From positions 1,054,001-1,118,000 of the forward strand of contig NZ_JAHDTI010000002.1 in assembly GCF_018531495.1 (NCBI RefSeq): 64,000 nucleotides of DNA. The letters run 5' to 3'. The DNA comes from Nonomuraea sediminis. GTDB taxonomy: Bacteria; Actinomycetota; Actinomycetes; Streptosporangiales; Streptosporangiaceae. Below, in pieces: positions 26,305-34,757 of the stretch. The first letter of the stretch is position 1; the number at the start of each line of letters is the position of its first letter. The position numbers were made by a program, and so were the translations under genes. Under the pieces are notes generated by a model. The model saw only the letters and a program-made list of their open reading frames with translations. It did not search any database and was not told the origin of the DNA.

Positions 26305-26320
26305 GACTAGGGGTGCCGGT

Positions 26321-27502
26321 CTAGATCGGTTGGGCACGCAGGAACCTCCCGAAATGCGGCACGGTGAACGCGATCAGGCCGCGTTCGGCGCTGTAGATGA
26401 GACCCTTCTTGATCAGGCTGTCGCGGGCCGGCGACAGGCTGGACGGCTTGCGGCCCAAGGCGTCGGCGACCTCGGCGGTCGCCACCGGCTCGTCGCCGAT
26501 CTGGGCCATGGCGTGCATGTAGTCGCGCTCGGCCGGGGTGGCGCGCTCGTAACGGCTGCCGAAGAAGCCGACCGCCAGCTCCTGCTCGGCTTCCGGAGCC
26601 GAGACCTTGACGTCGTCGACGGTGATCGGGCTGCGCGGCGCCAGATCCCAGGCGACCTTGCCGTAGGCCTGCACGAAGTACGGATAGCCGTCGGCCGCCT
26701 CGTAGAGGGCGTCGAGGGCATCCTGGGTGAACTCCACCTCTTCCTCGCGCGCCGGGAGCAGCAGCGCCAGGTCGGCCGCCTCCCGGTCGAGCTTGTCGAT
26801 GCGCGCGTAGCGGAACAGGCGCTCGGAATAGCTCTTGCTGGCCGACAGCACGCTCGGCAGATGCGGCAGCCCGGCGCCCACCACGATCAGCGGCCCGCCC
26901 GACTGGGACAACTCGTGGCAGGCGGCACACAGCGCCGAGACGTCGCCGGCCTGCACGTCCTGCATCTCGTCGATGAACAGCGCGATGCCGACGCCCAGGT
27001 CGGTGGCCACGCTCGACGCGTCGACGAACAACTCGGTCAGGTCGATCTCCAGGTCGCCGGAGTCGGCGCGGCCCCGGCTGGCCGGGACCTCGATGCCCGG
27101 CGACCAGTGGGAGGTGCCCTTGGCAGCCGCGGGGTCGCGCATGGCGAATGCCTTCAGCACGCCGAGGAACTCCTCGATGCGCTCGGGGGCGCGGTGGCGG
27201 GGGGCCAGCTCGCGGATGGCCATGTGCAGGGCGGCCGCGACGGGACGCCGGATCGACTGGTCGGGGCGGGCCTCGATCTTGCCGGTGCCCCACAGCCGCT
27301 GCATGGCCATGGACTTGAAGGTGTTGAGGAGCACGGTCTTGCCGACGCCGCGCAGGCCGGTGACGACCATGCTTCGCTCGGGGCGGCCGCGGGCCACCCG
27401 CTCGAGTACGACTTCGAACTGCTGCAGCTCACGATCGCGTCCGGCGAGCTCCGGCGGACGCTGGCCGGCTCCGGGGGCGTAAGGGTTGCGCACAGGGTCC
27501 AC
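26321..27502 (-). CDS. AAA-type ATPase with C-terminal winged helix
   Basis: This 393-residue protein has Walker A GLRGVGKT (about 49-56), Walker B ALFIDEMQD, a sensor-like region around VGAGLPHLP, and a C-terminal helix-turn-helix (VATAEVADALGRKPSSLSPARDSLIKKGLI). It resembles the ORC1/Cdc6-like or ATPase_2 group found singly in actinomycete genomes. The family opening DPVRNPYAPGAGQRPPELAGR supports GTG 27502, though no clear ribosome site precedes it. The target is unknown. Confidence 0.75.
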   Translation of the reverse strand: MDPVRNPYAPGAGQRPPELAGRDRELQQFEVVLERVARGRPERSMVVTGLRGVGKTVLLNTFKSMAMQRLWGTGKIEARPDQSIRRPVAAALHMAIRELAPRHRAPERIEEFLGVLKAFAMRDPAAAKGTSHWSPGIEVPASRGRADSGDLEIDLTELFVDASSVATDLGVGIALFIDEMQDVQAGDVSALCAACHELSQSGGPLIVVGAGLPHLPSVLSASKSYSERLFRYARIDKLDREAADLALLLPAREEEVEFTQDALDALYEAADGYPYFVQAYGKVAWDLAPRSPITVDDVKVSAPEAEQELAVGFFGSRYERATPAERDYMHAMAQIGDEPVATAEVADALGRKPSSLSPARDSLIKKGLIYSAERGLIAFTVPHFGRFLRAQPI

Positions 27503-27698
27503 GCTCTCGGACTTTATTGCGGGGTATAGCGGGCGTCGTAGATTTGGGAAGAAACACCTACGGCGTGTCCGAGTCAGCATGACACCCCCTCCCACCTGGC
27601 CGAACCTCTGTTCGAGTCGATACCCAGAATAGTAGCGCCGACTCGAACACGTGCGCGATGGTTTCGAGTAAAGATCTTTGCAACAGAACGAGCGGCCC

Positions 27699-28184
27699 GT
27701 GCGTCCCGGAGATGTGGAGTTCGAGGATTTCGTCCGCGCCAGAGGTTCGGCCCTGCTCAGGTACGGCTATGTGCTCACCGGCAACCCCGATGACGCCGCC
27801 GACCTGGTCCAGGAGGCCCTGCTCAGGCTGAGCGACACCTGGCGCCGCGTACGCAACAAGGACAATCCCGAGGCGTACGTGCGCACGATCATGGCCAGGC
27901 AGCACATCAGCTGGTGGCGCAGGCGGCGCAGGGAGCACCTCACGGACGACGTCCCCGAAGGCTCCTACCTCGACAGCCATGTCTCCGGAGAGCTGTGGAA
28001 CGCGTTACGCACCCTGCCGCGCAGGCAGCGGGCGGTGCTCGTGCTGCGCTACTACGAGGACCTGTCGGATCAGGAGATCGCCGAGATCCTCGGCGTCTCA
28101 CGGGGAACGGTACGCAGCCAGGCTTTCCGCGCGCTCGCCACGCTGCGGGTCAAGCCTGCGGTGCTCGAAAGGGGACGGGCATGA
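27699..28184 (+). CDS. SigE-family ECF RNA polymerase sigma factor
   Basis: This protein of about 161 residues has region 2 (FEDFVRARGSALLRYGYVLTGNPDDAADLVQEALL) and region 4 (LPRRQRAVLVLRYYEDLSDQEIAEILGVSRGTVRS). Starts at TTG 27678, GTG 27699 and GTG 27714 are all possible. I chose 27699 without strong support. Its stop overlaps the ATG of the next gene (ATGA), which encodes a one-pass membrane protein that could be its anti-sigma partner. Confidence 0.85.
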   Translation: MRPGDVEFEDFVRARGSALLRYGYVLTGNPDDAADLVQEALLRLSDTWRRVRNKDNPEAYVRTIMARQHISWWRRRRREHLTDDVPEGSYLDSHVSGELWNALRTLPRRQRAVLVLRYYEDLSDQEIAEILGVSRGTVRSQAFRALATLRVKPAVLERGRA

Positions 28185-29437
28185 GGACTGAGGAAGAACT
28201 GGCCGACGCGATGCGGGCGGCCGCCGGCCGTGCGCCGGACACCGACCTGCTCGCGGGCGTCGCCCGGCGCCGCCACCGGCGCTCGAGGCGACGGGCACAG
28301 GCTCTCACGGTCGTCTCCGTCGTCGCGGTGGTGGGGGTGAGTACGGCTGTCGCCAGGGGCGTTCTCTCCACCGGGGGCGGGAACGACACGGCGGCGGCCC
28401 CCACGGCCCCGGCTTCGGTGGCCGACTCCACACCGACCGACGATCCCAGTGAGATCACCTTCACTTCGGAGAAGATGGAATCCCAGCCGATCGAGAAGCT
28501 CTGGCCGCAGGCGATCTTCACCATGCCCGCCAAGAGTGCCGACGGCTGGCGCTACCGCCCCATCACCGGGCTCAGCGCCACCGAGGTGCTGCTCGCCGCC
28601 GAGTCGTCGTTCGAGAAGATCGGCAGGATGGAGATCTACGACACGGCCACGGGCCAGTTCCGGGTGCTGACCGATGTCCCGACCACGCCGGGGCTGAAGG
28701 AGTACTACCCGCAGGACCCCGACCTCGACAACCAGAACGTCGCCTGGTACGCCAACGCCAAGAAGCCCGACGGCACGCCGGTGGTCGAGTTCTGGAAGCT
28801 GCCCAGGTCGGGTGGCACCCCCGAGCGCTTCGGCACCTTGGAGGGCACGCAGGCCAAGGACCTCAGGGCTTTCGCGATCGACGGCGACCGGGTCGTGTGG
28901 TCCCGCGGCGAGCAGGGCGGCGTCTACTCGATGTCTCTGGCGGGCGGCCTGCCCTCTCCTGTCGCGGGAGGCGAGGGCCTGTTCATCATCGACTGGCCAT
29001 GGGCGGGCGACATCCCGGCCTATGGCAAGGGCGCGGAACGCAACCAGACCAAGGTGGTGAACGTCAAGACCGGCGAGGTCCGCCAGGTGCACCAGCCGGA
29101 AGGCATTTCCAATCTGCGGTGCGGCGCCGTGTGGTGCTTCGGGCTGAAGAAGGACAGCAGCGACTCGATCATCCAGCACGTCGACGGCAGTAACACCGGC
29201 TCGCTGCCCAGCACATCCCCCGACGGTTACCCGATCCTGGACCGCTTCCTCAACACCGGGGATGCGGTGTACGACCTGGAGACCAACACGATGGCGACCT
29301 ACAAGAGGCCCGGCGACTGGTTCGGCGTGGGCACATCCTGGGAGCCCAGCACGACCCTGTACTGGGGGGCCACCAAGGGGGAAAAGCCGGACGAGTACCG
29401 GATGATTAACTTGGCAGCCGTCCCGCCAGCGCAATAG
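28181..29437 (+). CDS. One-pass membrane protein, possible anti-sigma partner
   Basis: This 418-residue protein has a short basic N-terminal region (VARRRHRRSRRR), one transmembrane segment (about 41-62), a Thr/Ala/Pro linker and an extracytoplasmic domain with repeated beta strands (for example DLRAFAIDGDRVVWSRGEQGG) suggestive of a propeller. Two cysteines (LRCGAVWCFG) may form a disulfide. Translational coupling to the upstream ECF sigma gene suggests it senses an envelope signal and restrains that factor, but no zinc anti-sigma motif is seen. Confidence 0.65.
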   Translation: MRTEEELADAMRAAAGRAPDTDLLAGVARRRHRRSRRRAQALTVVSVVAVVGVSTAVARGVLSTGGGNDTAAAPTAPASVADSTPTDDPSEITFTSEKMESQPIEKLWPQAIFTMPAKSADGWRYRPITGLSATEVLLAAESSFEKIGRMEIYDTATGQFRVLTDVPTTPGLKEYYPQDPDLDNQNVAWYANAKKPDGTPVVEFWKLPRSGGTPERFGTLEGTQAKDLRAFAIDGDRVVWSRGEQGGVYSMSLAGGLPSPVAGGEGLFIIDWPWAGDIPAYGKGAERNQTKVVNVKTGEVRQVHQPEGISNLRCGAVWCFGLKKDSSDSIIQHVDGSNTGSLPSTSPDGYPILDRFLNTGDAVYDLETNTMATYKRPGDWFGVGTSWEPSTTLYWGATKGEKPDEYRMINLAAVPPAQ

Positions 29438-29448
29438 CGTTCCGACCC

Positions 29449-29910
29449 ATGCGGACCTTCGCGAACGTTCAGGAACTCAAGGCGGCCGTCGGCGAGAAGT
29501 TCGGCCCGACCGAGTGGCGCACCGTCACCCAGGAGCAGGTCAACCTCTTCGCCGACGCCACCGACGACCACCAGTGGATCCACGTCGACGTGGAGCGGGC
29601 CAAGGAAGGGCCCTTCGGCGGCCCGATCGCCCATGGTTACCTGAGCCTGGCGCTGCTCCCGTCGTTCATGATGGAGCTGATCAAGGTCGAGGGCATCGTG
29701 ATGGGCGTCAACTACGGCCTGAACAAGGTCCGCTTCCCCCGCCCCGTGCCGGTCGGCGCGCGGATCAGGGCCACCGGCGAGCTGACCGACGTCAAGGGCA
29801 CGCCCGCCGGCTACCTGTCCAACCTCAAGATGACCATCGAGGTCGAGGGGGAGAAGCGCGCGGCCTGCATCGCGGAAACCCTCAGCCTCTACGTCCCGGC
29901 CAGCGAGTAG
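29449..29910 (+). CDS. MaoC-family (R)-hydratase
   Basis: This 153-residue hot-dog-fold protein carries the hydratase-2 motif FADATDDHQWIHVD followed by FGGPIAHGYLSLALLP, with the catalytic Asp and His of (R)-specific enoyl-CoA hydratases. Close relatives hydrate short to medium trans-2-enoyl-CoA. It begins 11 bp after the membrane-protein gene. The 3' end overlaps the convergent small membrane-protein gene by 22 bp. Confidence 0.9.
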   Translation: MRTFANVQELKAAVGEKFGPTEWRTVTQEQVNLFADATDDHQWIHVDVERAKEGPFGGPIAHGYLSLALLPSFMMELIKVEGIVMGVNYGLNKVRFPRPVPVGARIRATGELTDVKGTPAGYLSNLKMTIEVEGEKRAACIAETLSLYVPASE

Positions 29911-30128
29911 ACGATCGCGCCGGCCGCGACCAGCGCCAGCAACCCCAGGTAGGCGAGCACCAGCCGGGTGTCCCTGAGCAGGCACTTGCTCCGGGTCAGC
30001 CCGGCCCGGCGCGCCTTCCAGTACCCCGCGAAGCCCAGCGCCGCGAACCCCAGCACCGCCCACGGCCCGAGCAGCCACGCCAGTGCCGCCACCGTGGCGT
30101 AGACGCACAGCCGCAGCGGATCCTTCAC
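29889..30128 (-). CDS. Small two-to-three-helix membrane protein
   Basis: This 79-residue protein is largely hydrophobic (CVYATVAALAWLLGPWAVLG, then LVLAYLGLLALVAAGAIVY) with a basic loop (WKARRAGLTRSKCLLRD) between. GTG 30128 has a perfect GGAGGTGATC upstream and overlaps the radical SAM stop (GTGA). It is the last gene of the four-gene operon. No family is recognised. It may anchor or assist the membrane-linked chemistry of its neighbours. Confidence 0.65.
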   Translation of the reverse strand: MKDPLRLCVYATVAALAWLLGPWAVLGFAALGFAGYWKARRAGLTRSKCLLRDTRLVLAYLGLLALVAAGAIVYSLAGT

Positions 30129-31678
30129 GAGATCACCTCCAGCGGCAGCGGTACCCGTGGCTGCGAGGCCGTCGCCGACAGCCGCTGGGCCGACAGCTGC
30201 GGCCAGGCCTGCACCGCGCAGAACGGCGCGCACTGGTCCTGCGCCGACCGCGTCCCCACATGCACGCAGCACTGCGTGAGCCGCTCCTCGATCATCGTCG
30301 AGATGTCCATGAACGGCTTGACCGTGATGCGCACCACCCGCTCGCCCAGCATCCTGCGCAGCTTCGCGCGCCTGCCCGGCAGCGCCGACGAGGCCAGCGC
30401 GAGCAGGGTCGACACGCCGAGGTCGCAGTTCTCGCAGATGTCGCGCCACAGGTCGCCGATCTGCGGGTGCGACAGCGACGACTGCTCCGACAGCAGCCCG
30501 AGCAGCGACTCCTGTACGGCGAGCCGCACCTGCTTGGGCAGCTCCGTGTCGGCGATCCGGTTGGAGACGAGCCCCAGGTTCGCCTTCAGCCGGTCGTGGC
30601 CGATCAGCGCCACCAGCGAACGCCACGCGCCGGAGTCGTCGCGGATCATGTAACCCACCGAGCAGCAGTGCGGATGCGAGCACGGCAGCGCGGTCAGGTC
30701 GCGCCAGGTCACCAGACCGCCGGTCTGCGGGCCGAGCCGCCCGAGCACGCCCGTGTGGGTGAGCCGGTCCACCGGGTCGATGGGCGCCGACCTGCCCGAG
30801 CCGAACTGCGGCTGCAGCGACACCCCGCCCACGAACGGCGTCTCCAGCGCCAGCCGTACCACCTCGCCGATCTCGCCGTCGTTGACGCCCAGCGCGGCGG
30901 TCATCACCAGCGTCGTGAAGATCTCCCGCCCCGACAGCCGGCGTACGGCTTCCGCCTTGAGCCGGCGCAGGTCGCCGCCGCGGTGATGGCGGGAGGCTTC
31001 GGCCGAGGAGCCGTCGTACTGCAGGTAGACCTCGACCCGCTCGCGGTGCTCGGTGAGCAGGTCGAGCAGGGCGTCGTCGCGGGCGATGAGGACGCCGTTG
31101 GTGTTGATCAGGACGCGCGTGATCGGGCGCCTGGCGAGCTCGGCCAGCAGGTCCTTCAGCTCGGGGTGCAGGGTGGGCTCGCCGCCGCTGAGCATCAGGA
31201 CGTCGAGCTTGCCGTTCTCCCTGGCCAGGCGCTGGTCGACGTTGGCCAGGACCTCCTCGACCGGGACCACGCCCGCCAGGTCGGGGGAGCTGTCGGCGAA
31301 GCAGGTGGGACAGCGCAGGTTGCACGCCTCGGCGATGTCCTCGAGCAGGATGCACGTGTGCTGGGTCTGCATCTCGGGCAGGCCGTCGAGGTAGGCCGCC
31401 GGTACCGGCCGGAAGTTGCCGGAGACGTCGGGGACGTGCTGCTTGGTGGGAGCGGTCCATTCCTCCAGATAGGCGAGGATCTCCGGGTCCTCGTCGTACA
31501 GCGTGCGGACCAGGCCGTGGCGCCGGCAGCCGCGCTCCAGCCACACCCGGCCCTCGCGCTCGGCCAGATAGCCGCTCAGCCGCTCGACCTGCTCCAGGTC
31601 CTGACCGTGGCAGTGCGGGCAGAAGGCGTTGACGTATCTGAGGATGCGGTCGCCCCGCAGTCCCATTCCCGTGCTCAT
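30125..31678 (-). CDS. Radical SAM protein, MJ0619/tetraether-synthase-like layout
   Basis: This 517-residue protein has the radical SAM cluster motif CNLRCPTC (Cys119, 123, 126) and GGEP at 166-169. An N-terminal zinc-ribbon-like part holds CPHC (20-23) and a later Cys-x-x-His (51-54). C-terminal cysteines lie at 334/339/340 and in CCVHVG...CAPFC (471-488). From memory, this N-ribbon, CNLxCPxCFA and C-terminal CCxH/PFC layout is that of the MJ0619/Tes group, which includes tetraether lipid synthases and pterin methylases. The ATG overlaps the stop of an Lgt-like gene, so a lipid or lipoprotein substrate is suspected. The family placement is inference. Confidence 0.8.
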   Translation of the reverse strand: MSTGMGLRGDRILRYVNAFCPHCHGQDLEQVERLSGYLAEREGRVWLERGCRRHGLVRTLYDEDPEILAYLEEWTAPTKQHVPDVSGNFRPVPAAYLDGLPEMQTQHTCILLEDIAEACNLRCPTCFADSSPDLAGVVPVEEVLANVDQRLARENGKLDVLMLSGGEPTLHPELKDLLAELARRPITRVLINTNGVLIARDDALLDLLTEHRERVEVYLQYDGSSAEASRHHRGGDLRRLKAEAVRRLSGREIFTTLVMTAALGVNDGEIGEVVRLALETPFVGGVSLQPQFGSGRSAPIDPVDRLTHTGVLGRLGPQTGGLVTWRDLTALPCSHPHCCSVGYMIRDDSGAWRSLVALIGHDRLKANLGLVSNRIADTELPKQVRLAVQESLLGLLSEQSSLSHPQIGDLWRDICENCDLGVSTLLALASSALPGRRAKLRRMLGERVVRITVKPFMDISTMIEERLTQCCVHVGTRSAQDQCAPFCAVQAWPQLSAQRLSATASQPRVPLPLEVIS

Positions 31679-32406
31679 GCCATGACCCTTCGGTTGAGGA
31701 GGGGATCGTAGTAGCCGCGGCGGTAGCCGTACCTGAGCCTGAGCGCGAGCAGGGCCAGGCCGGGGATGAGGAACCACTGCGGGCGGGTCAGGTCGAGCCA
31801 GACCGTCTCGTTGGCCCTGGTGAACTCGACCAGGAAGCGGAAGGCGGCGTAGGCCGCGAGATAGAGGGTGAACAGCTCGCCCGGCTGGGTGAGCCTGCCG
31901 CGCGCCCAGAGCAGGGCGGCGAAGACGGCCAGCTGAAAGATGATCTCGTAGATGAACGAGGGGTGCATGGCCTGCCCGGTCAGGCATCCGGGGCATTCCG
32001 GCGTGGTCGGCGGGGCGTGCACCCCCCAGGGCAGGCTCGTGGGGCGGCCCGGCGCCTCGGTCAGGTGGCAGCCGATCCGGCCGATCGCCATGCCGAGCGC
32101 CACCGCGGGCGCGAACAGGTCGCCGGTCTTCTCCCGGTAGCCGATGAACCTCTTGGCCACGAGCACGCCGACGTAGGCGCCGGTCAGGCCGCCCAGGATG
32201 CTGCGGGAGCCGTACAGCCACAGGTCGGACAGGTTGAGCGTCTCGAGCCAGCCGGACAGGCGCATGCCGATGGCGCCACCGACCAGGGCGCCGGCCACGG
32301 CCACGAGCGACTGCTCGTTGAGCGCGCCCCTGCGGCGGGCCTCGAGGAAGAACATCACCGAGGCGGCGAGCACGCCCAGCCCGACGAAGATCTCGTGGAG
32401 TGGCAT
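31675..32406 (-). CDS. Lgt-family prolipoprotein diacylglyceryl transferase paralogue
   Basis: This 243-residue membrane protein aligns with Lgt over GRIGCHLTEAPGR (109-121), HPSFIYE (148-154) and AFRFLVEFTR, the last holding the essential arginine. Two important Lgt positions differ: HGGL is here LGGL (His to Leu) and GRxGN is GRIGC (Asn to Cys). Authentic Lgt moves diacylglyceryl from phosphatidylglycerol to a lipobox Cys. The changes and the operon with a radical SAM gene suggest a modified lipid-handling role. The start follows the upstream stop by 1 bp. Confidence 0.82.
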   Translation of the reverse strand: MPLHEIFVGLGVLAASVMFFLEARRRGALNEQSLVAVAGALVGGAIGMRLSGWLETLNLSDLWLYGSRSILGGLTGAYVGVLVAKRFIGYREKTGDLFAPAVALGMAIGRIGCHLTEAPGRPTSLPWGVHAPPTTPECPGCLTGQAMHPSFIYEIIFQLAVFAALLWARGRLTQPGELFTLYLAAYAAFRFLVEFTRANETVWLDLTRPQWFLIPGLALLALRLRYGYRRGYYDPLLNRRVMA

Positions 32407-32407
32407 G

Positions 32408-32758
32408 TCAGCGGTAGAACTCCGGGTTGAGGCCGGTGCAGATGCCGGCCGACAGGATGGACCACAGCGCCCAGCCGATCATGAGCCCGAGGCCCAGGCC
32501 AGTGGCCCACGGCTTGCGGACGAAGAGCAGGCCGATCCCTGTGCCCAGGCCGATGAGAGCCAGCACCCCGGCGATCACTCCGGCGAAGACGGGGTTGGAC
32601 CTGCCCTCGTTGAACGAGCCGAAGAAGAGGAGGAAGCCGAGGATGACATTGACGACGCTGTAGATGGCGAAGCCGGCGAAGGCCAGCCCGACGATGACGC
32701 CGGTGTTGCCGCCGCTGGGCGGTCCGGGGGGTGGGGGATGGTTCGGCGGTGTGGTCAT
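32408..32758 (-). CDS. Small membrane protein with Pro-rich N-terminus
   Basis: This 116-residue protein has a cytosolic Pro/Gly-rich head (NHPPPPGPPSGG) and three hydrophobic segments, ending in CTGLNPEFYR. It resembles the many actinomycete DUF4190-like proteins but carries no diagnostic motif. AGGGAG precedes ATG 32758. It is first of the operon with the Lgt-like and radical SAM genes. Confidence 0.65.
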   Translation of the reverse strand: MTTPPNHPPPPGPPSGGNTGVIVGLAFAGFAIYSVVNVILGFLLFFGSFNEGRSNPVFAGVIAGVLALIGLGTGIGLLFVRKPWATGLGLGLMIGWALWSILSAGICTGLNPEFYR

Positions 32759-32771
32759 GAGCGCTCCCTGG

Positions 32772-33401
32772 TCAGCCGCTTTCTGAGTAGAAGATCGCCG
32801 CTTGGACCCTGCTCTTCAAGCCCAGCTTGCCGAGGACCCTGCTGACGTGCGTCTTCGTGGTGGCCTCCGCCATGTCGAGCTCGCCGGCGATCTCGGCGTT
32901 GGACAGGCCCCTGGCGATGCACGCCAGCACCTCCTGCTCGCGGGCGGTCAGCACGGACAGGTCGCGCGTGCTCGGCTCGCGGGCGGGCTGGGCGGCGAAG
33001 GCGGAGATCAGCTTGCGGGTCACGCCCGGCGAGATCATCCCGTCACCCCTGGCCACCAGGCGTACGGCGCCGACCAGCCCGTCGGCATCGGTGTTCTTCA
33101 GCAGGAACCCGGCCGCCCCCGCGCGCAGCGCGCCGAAGACGTACTCGTCGATGTCGAACGTGGTCAGGATGAGCACGTCGGTCACCCCGGCCAGCTCGCG
33201 GGTGGCCGAGATGCCGTCGAGCCTGGGCATCCTGATGTCCATGACCACGACGTCGGGCCGCAGCTCGCGGGCCATCGCGACCGCCTGCTCCCCGTCGGCC
33301 GCCTCACCGACCACCTCCAGATCCGCCGCCCCGTCGAGGATCAGCACGATCCCCGCCCGCACCGCCGCGTGATCGTCGGCGACCAGCACCTTGATCGTCA
33401 C
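32772..33401 (-). CDS. NarL/LuxR-type response regulator
   Basis: This 209-residue regulator has a receiver domain with the phospho-acceptor Asp55 in VVMDIRMPRLDG, conserved Thr and Lys (ILTTFD, FLLKNTD) and a C-terminal LuxR helix-turn-helix (LTAREQEVLACIARGLSNAEIAGEL). GTG 33401 has GGAGG upstream and overlaps the stop of the sensor kinase gene, making a classic two-component pair. Its targets may include the adjacent Lgt-like operon, but this is not shown. Confidence 0.92.
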   Translation of the reverse strand: MTIKVLVADDHAAVRAGIVLILDGAADLEVVGEAADGEQAVAMARELRPDVVVMDIRMPRLDGISATRELAGVTDVLILTTFDIDEYVFGALRAGAAGFLLKNTDADGLVGAVRLVARGDGMISPGVTRKLISAFAAQPAREPSTRDLSVLTAREQEVLACIARGLSNAEIAGELDMAEATTKTHVSRVLGKLGLKSRVQAAIFYSESG

Positions 33402-34663
33402 GCCACCTCCTCCTCGACCGGCGCGGGCAGCGTGACCTCGACCCGCCACTCCTGATGATCGTGGCCCATCGGACTTCCGCCCACCTCCGTGTGCCTACTC
33501 ATCTTCCTTTGGGTATTCAGACCCGCTCCGAACGTCTCGCTTGCGGTATTCAGACCCGCTCCGAACGTGCCGCCCACCAGCGCCGCGCGTTCTTCCATGC
33601 CGACCAGCCCCGCCTCCGAGCCGGGAAGCCGGGCCTGACCGTCGCTGACCGCGTTGTCCACTGTTAACGTGACGTGCTCCGGCTGGTAGGCGATGCGGAC
33701 CTTCGCGGGCGGGTCGCCGTGTTTGAGGGCGTTCGTCAGGGCCTCCTGCAGGATGCGGTAGCCCGCCAGGTCGACAGAAGCAGGCAGGTCCCTGGGTACG
33801 CCGTCGACCCGCAGCTCCACCTCCATGCCCGCCTGCCTGGAACGCTCGACCAGGCCTTCCGCGTCGGCCAGCCGCAGCCGGGTGGCCTCGGGCTCCTCGC
33901 CCTCCTGGCGCAACAGGCCGATCATGGAACGCATCTCGGCCATGCCCTTCAGGCTGTTCTCCCGGACGGACTCCATGATCTTGCGGATCGTCGCCGCATC
34001 GAGGTCCTCGCGCGAGAGCGCCGCCGTGGACTGGATCGCGATGGCGCTGAAATGGTTGGCGATCATGTCGTGCAGCTCGCGGGCCATCCGGGTGCGTTCG
34101 GCCGAGATCGCCGCCTGCCGGTCGAGCTCGGCCAGGTGCGCCACCTGCTCGGCCCTGGCCCGCTCGGTCTCCGCCTGGTCGCGCTGCTGCCGCAGCACCA
34201 GCGCCGTCGTCACGGGCGTGACCAGCACCAGGCCCGCCTGGATGCTGATCACGGCCACCACCCGGAGGTCCTTGAGGACGAACCCGCCCACCGCTCCACC
34301 GAGCACTGCCAGCACCGAGGTGATCCCCAGGAGCCAGCGTGACAGCCTGGCCGGGCCGTACAGCGCGGCGGCGTAGAGGTTGTCGGTGAACACCAACACC
34401 GTGGCCAGCGACGGGCCGACGACGATGTCGAGCCCGATGCCCGCCGTACCCAGTGCCAGGGATGCGATCGGATGGCTCCGCCGCACGAGCACGCCCGCGC
34501 ACGTCAGCGCCAGCGGCGGGACCAGCAGCCAGGCCGAGACGCCGCGCGGGACGGAGGCCCCGCCCCAGATCAGGAGCAGGCCAAGGGCGAAGGCCAGAGC
34601 CGCCCACGGCGCCGCGCTTTTCATGGCCCCATCCCACCATCGCCGCGGGGTGCTCGCGTCCAT
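33398..34663 (-). CDS. NarL-type sensor histidine kinase with an unusual C-terminal insertion
   Basis: This protein of about 421 residues has four or more membrane segments, a HisKA_3 dimerisation motif ELHDMIANHFSAIAIQ (His198), the N-box LQEALTNALKHG and the G-box GLVGMEERAALVGG. Between GGTFGAG and the final strand WRVEVTLP, where relatives have only a few residues, there are about 35 residues with an internal duplication (TFGAGLNTASE repeated as TFGAGLNTQRK). The start is uncertain: ATG 34663, 34624 and 34702 are all possible. It is co-translated with the response regulator. Confidence 0.88.
   Translation of the reverse strand: MDASTPRRWWDGAMKSAAPWAALAFALGLLLIWGGASVPRGVSAWLLVPPLALTCAGVLVRRSHPIASLALGTAGIGLDIVVGPSLATVLVFTDNLYAAALYGPARLSRWLLGITSVLAVLGGAVGGFVLKDLRVVAVISIQAGLVLVTPVTTALVLRQQRDQAETERARAEQVAHLAELDRQAAISAERTRMARELHDMIANHFSAIAIQSTAALSREDLDAATIRKIMESVRENSLKGMAEMRSMIGLLRQEGEEPEATRLRLADAEGLVERSRQAGMEVELRVDGVPRDLPASVDLAGYRILQEALTNALKHGDPPAKVRIAYQPEHVTLTVDNAVSDGQARLPGSEAGLVGMEERAALVGGTFGAGLNTASETFGAGLNTQRKMSRHTEVGGSPMGHDHQEWRVEVTLPAPVEEEVA
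33512..33568. repeat. In-frame tandem repeat in the kinase gene
   Basis: A 24-bp sequence (33512-33535) recurs exactly at 33545-33568, an offset of 33 bp or 11 codons. It lies inside the extra segment near the C-terminus of the histidine kinase. Confidence 0.9.
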
Positions 34664-34757
34664 CGCGGGGTCGCCTGTGGATACACACTTCGATGTATCC
34701 ACAGGCTCGTATCAGGTGAGGATGTGGCACACCCCCTTGCTTCTGGACAATTGACGC

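Noticed and set aside
31675..32406. Calling the Lgt-family gene the housekeeping lgt
   Set aside because: Two positions important in Lgt are changed and the gene sits in a radical SAM operon, so it is more likely a paralogue. The true lgt should be elsewhere in the genome.
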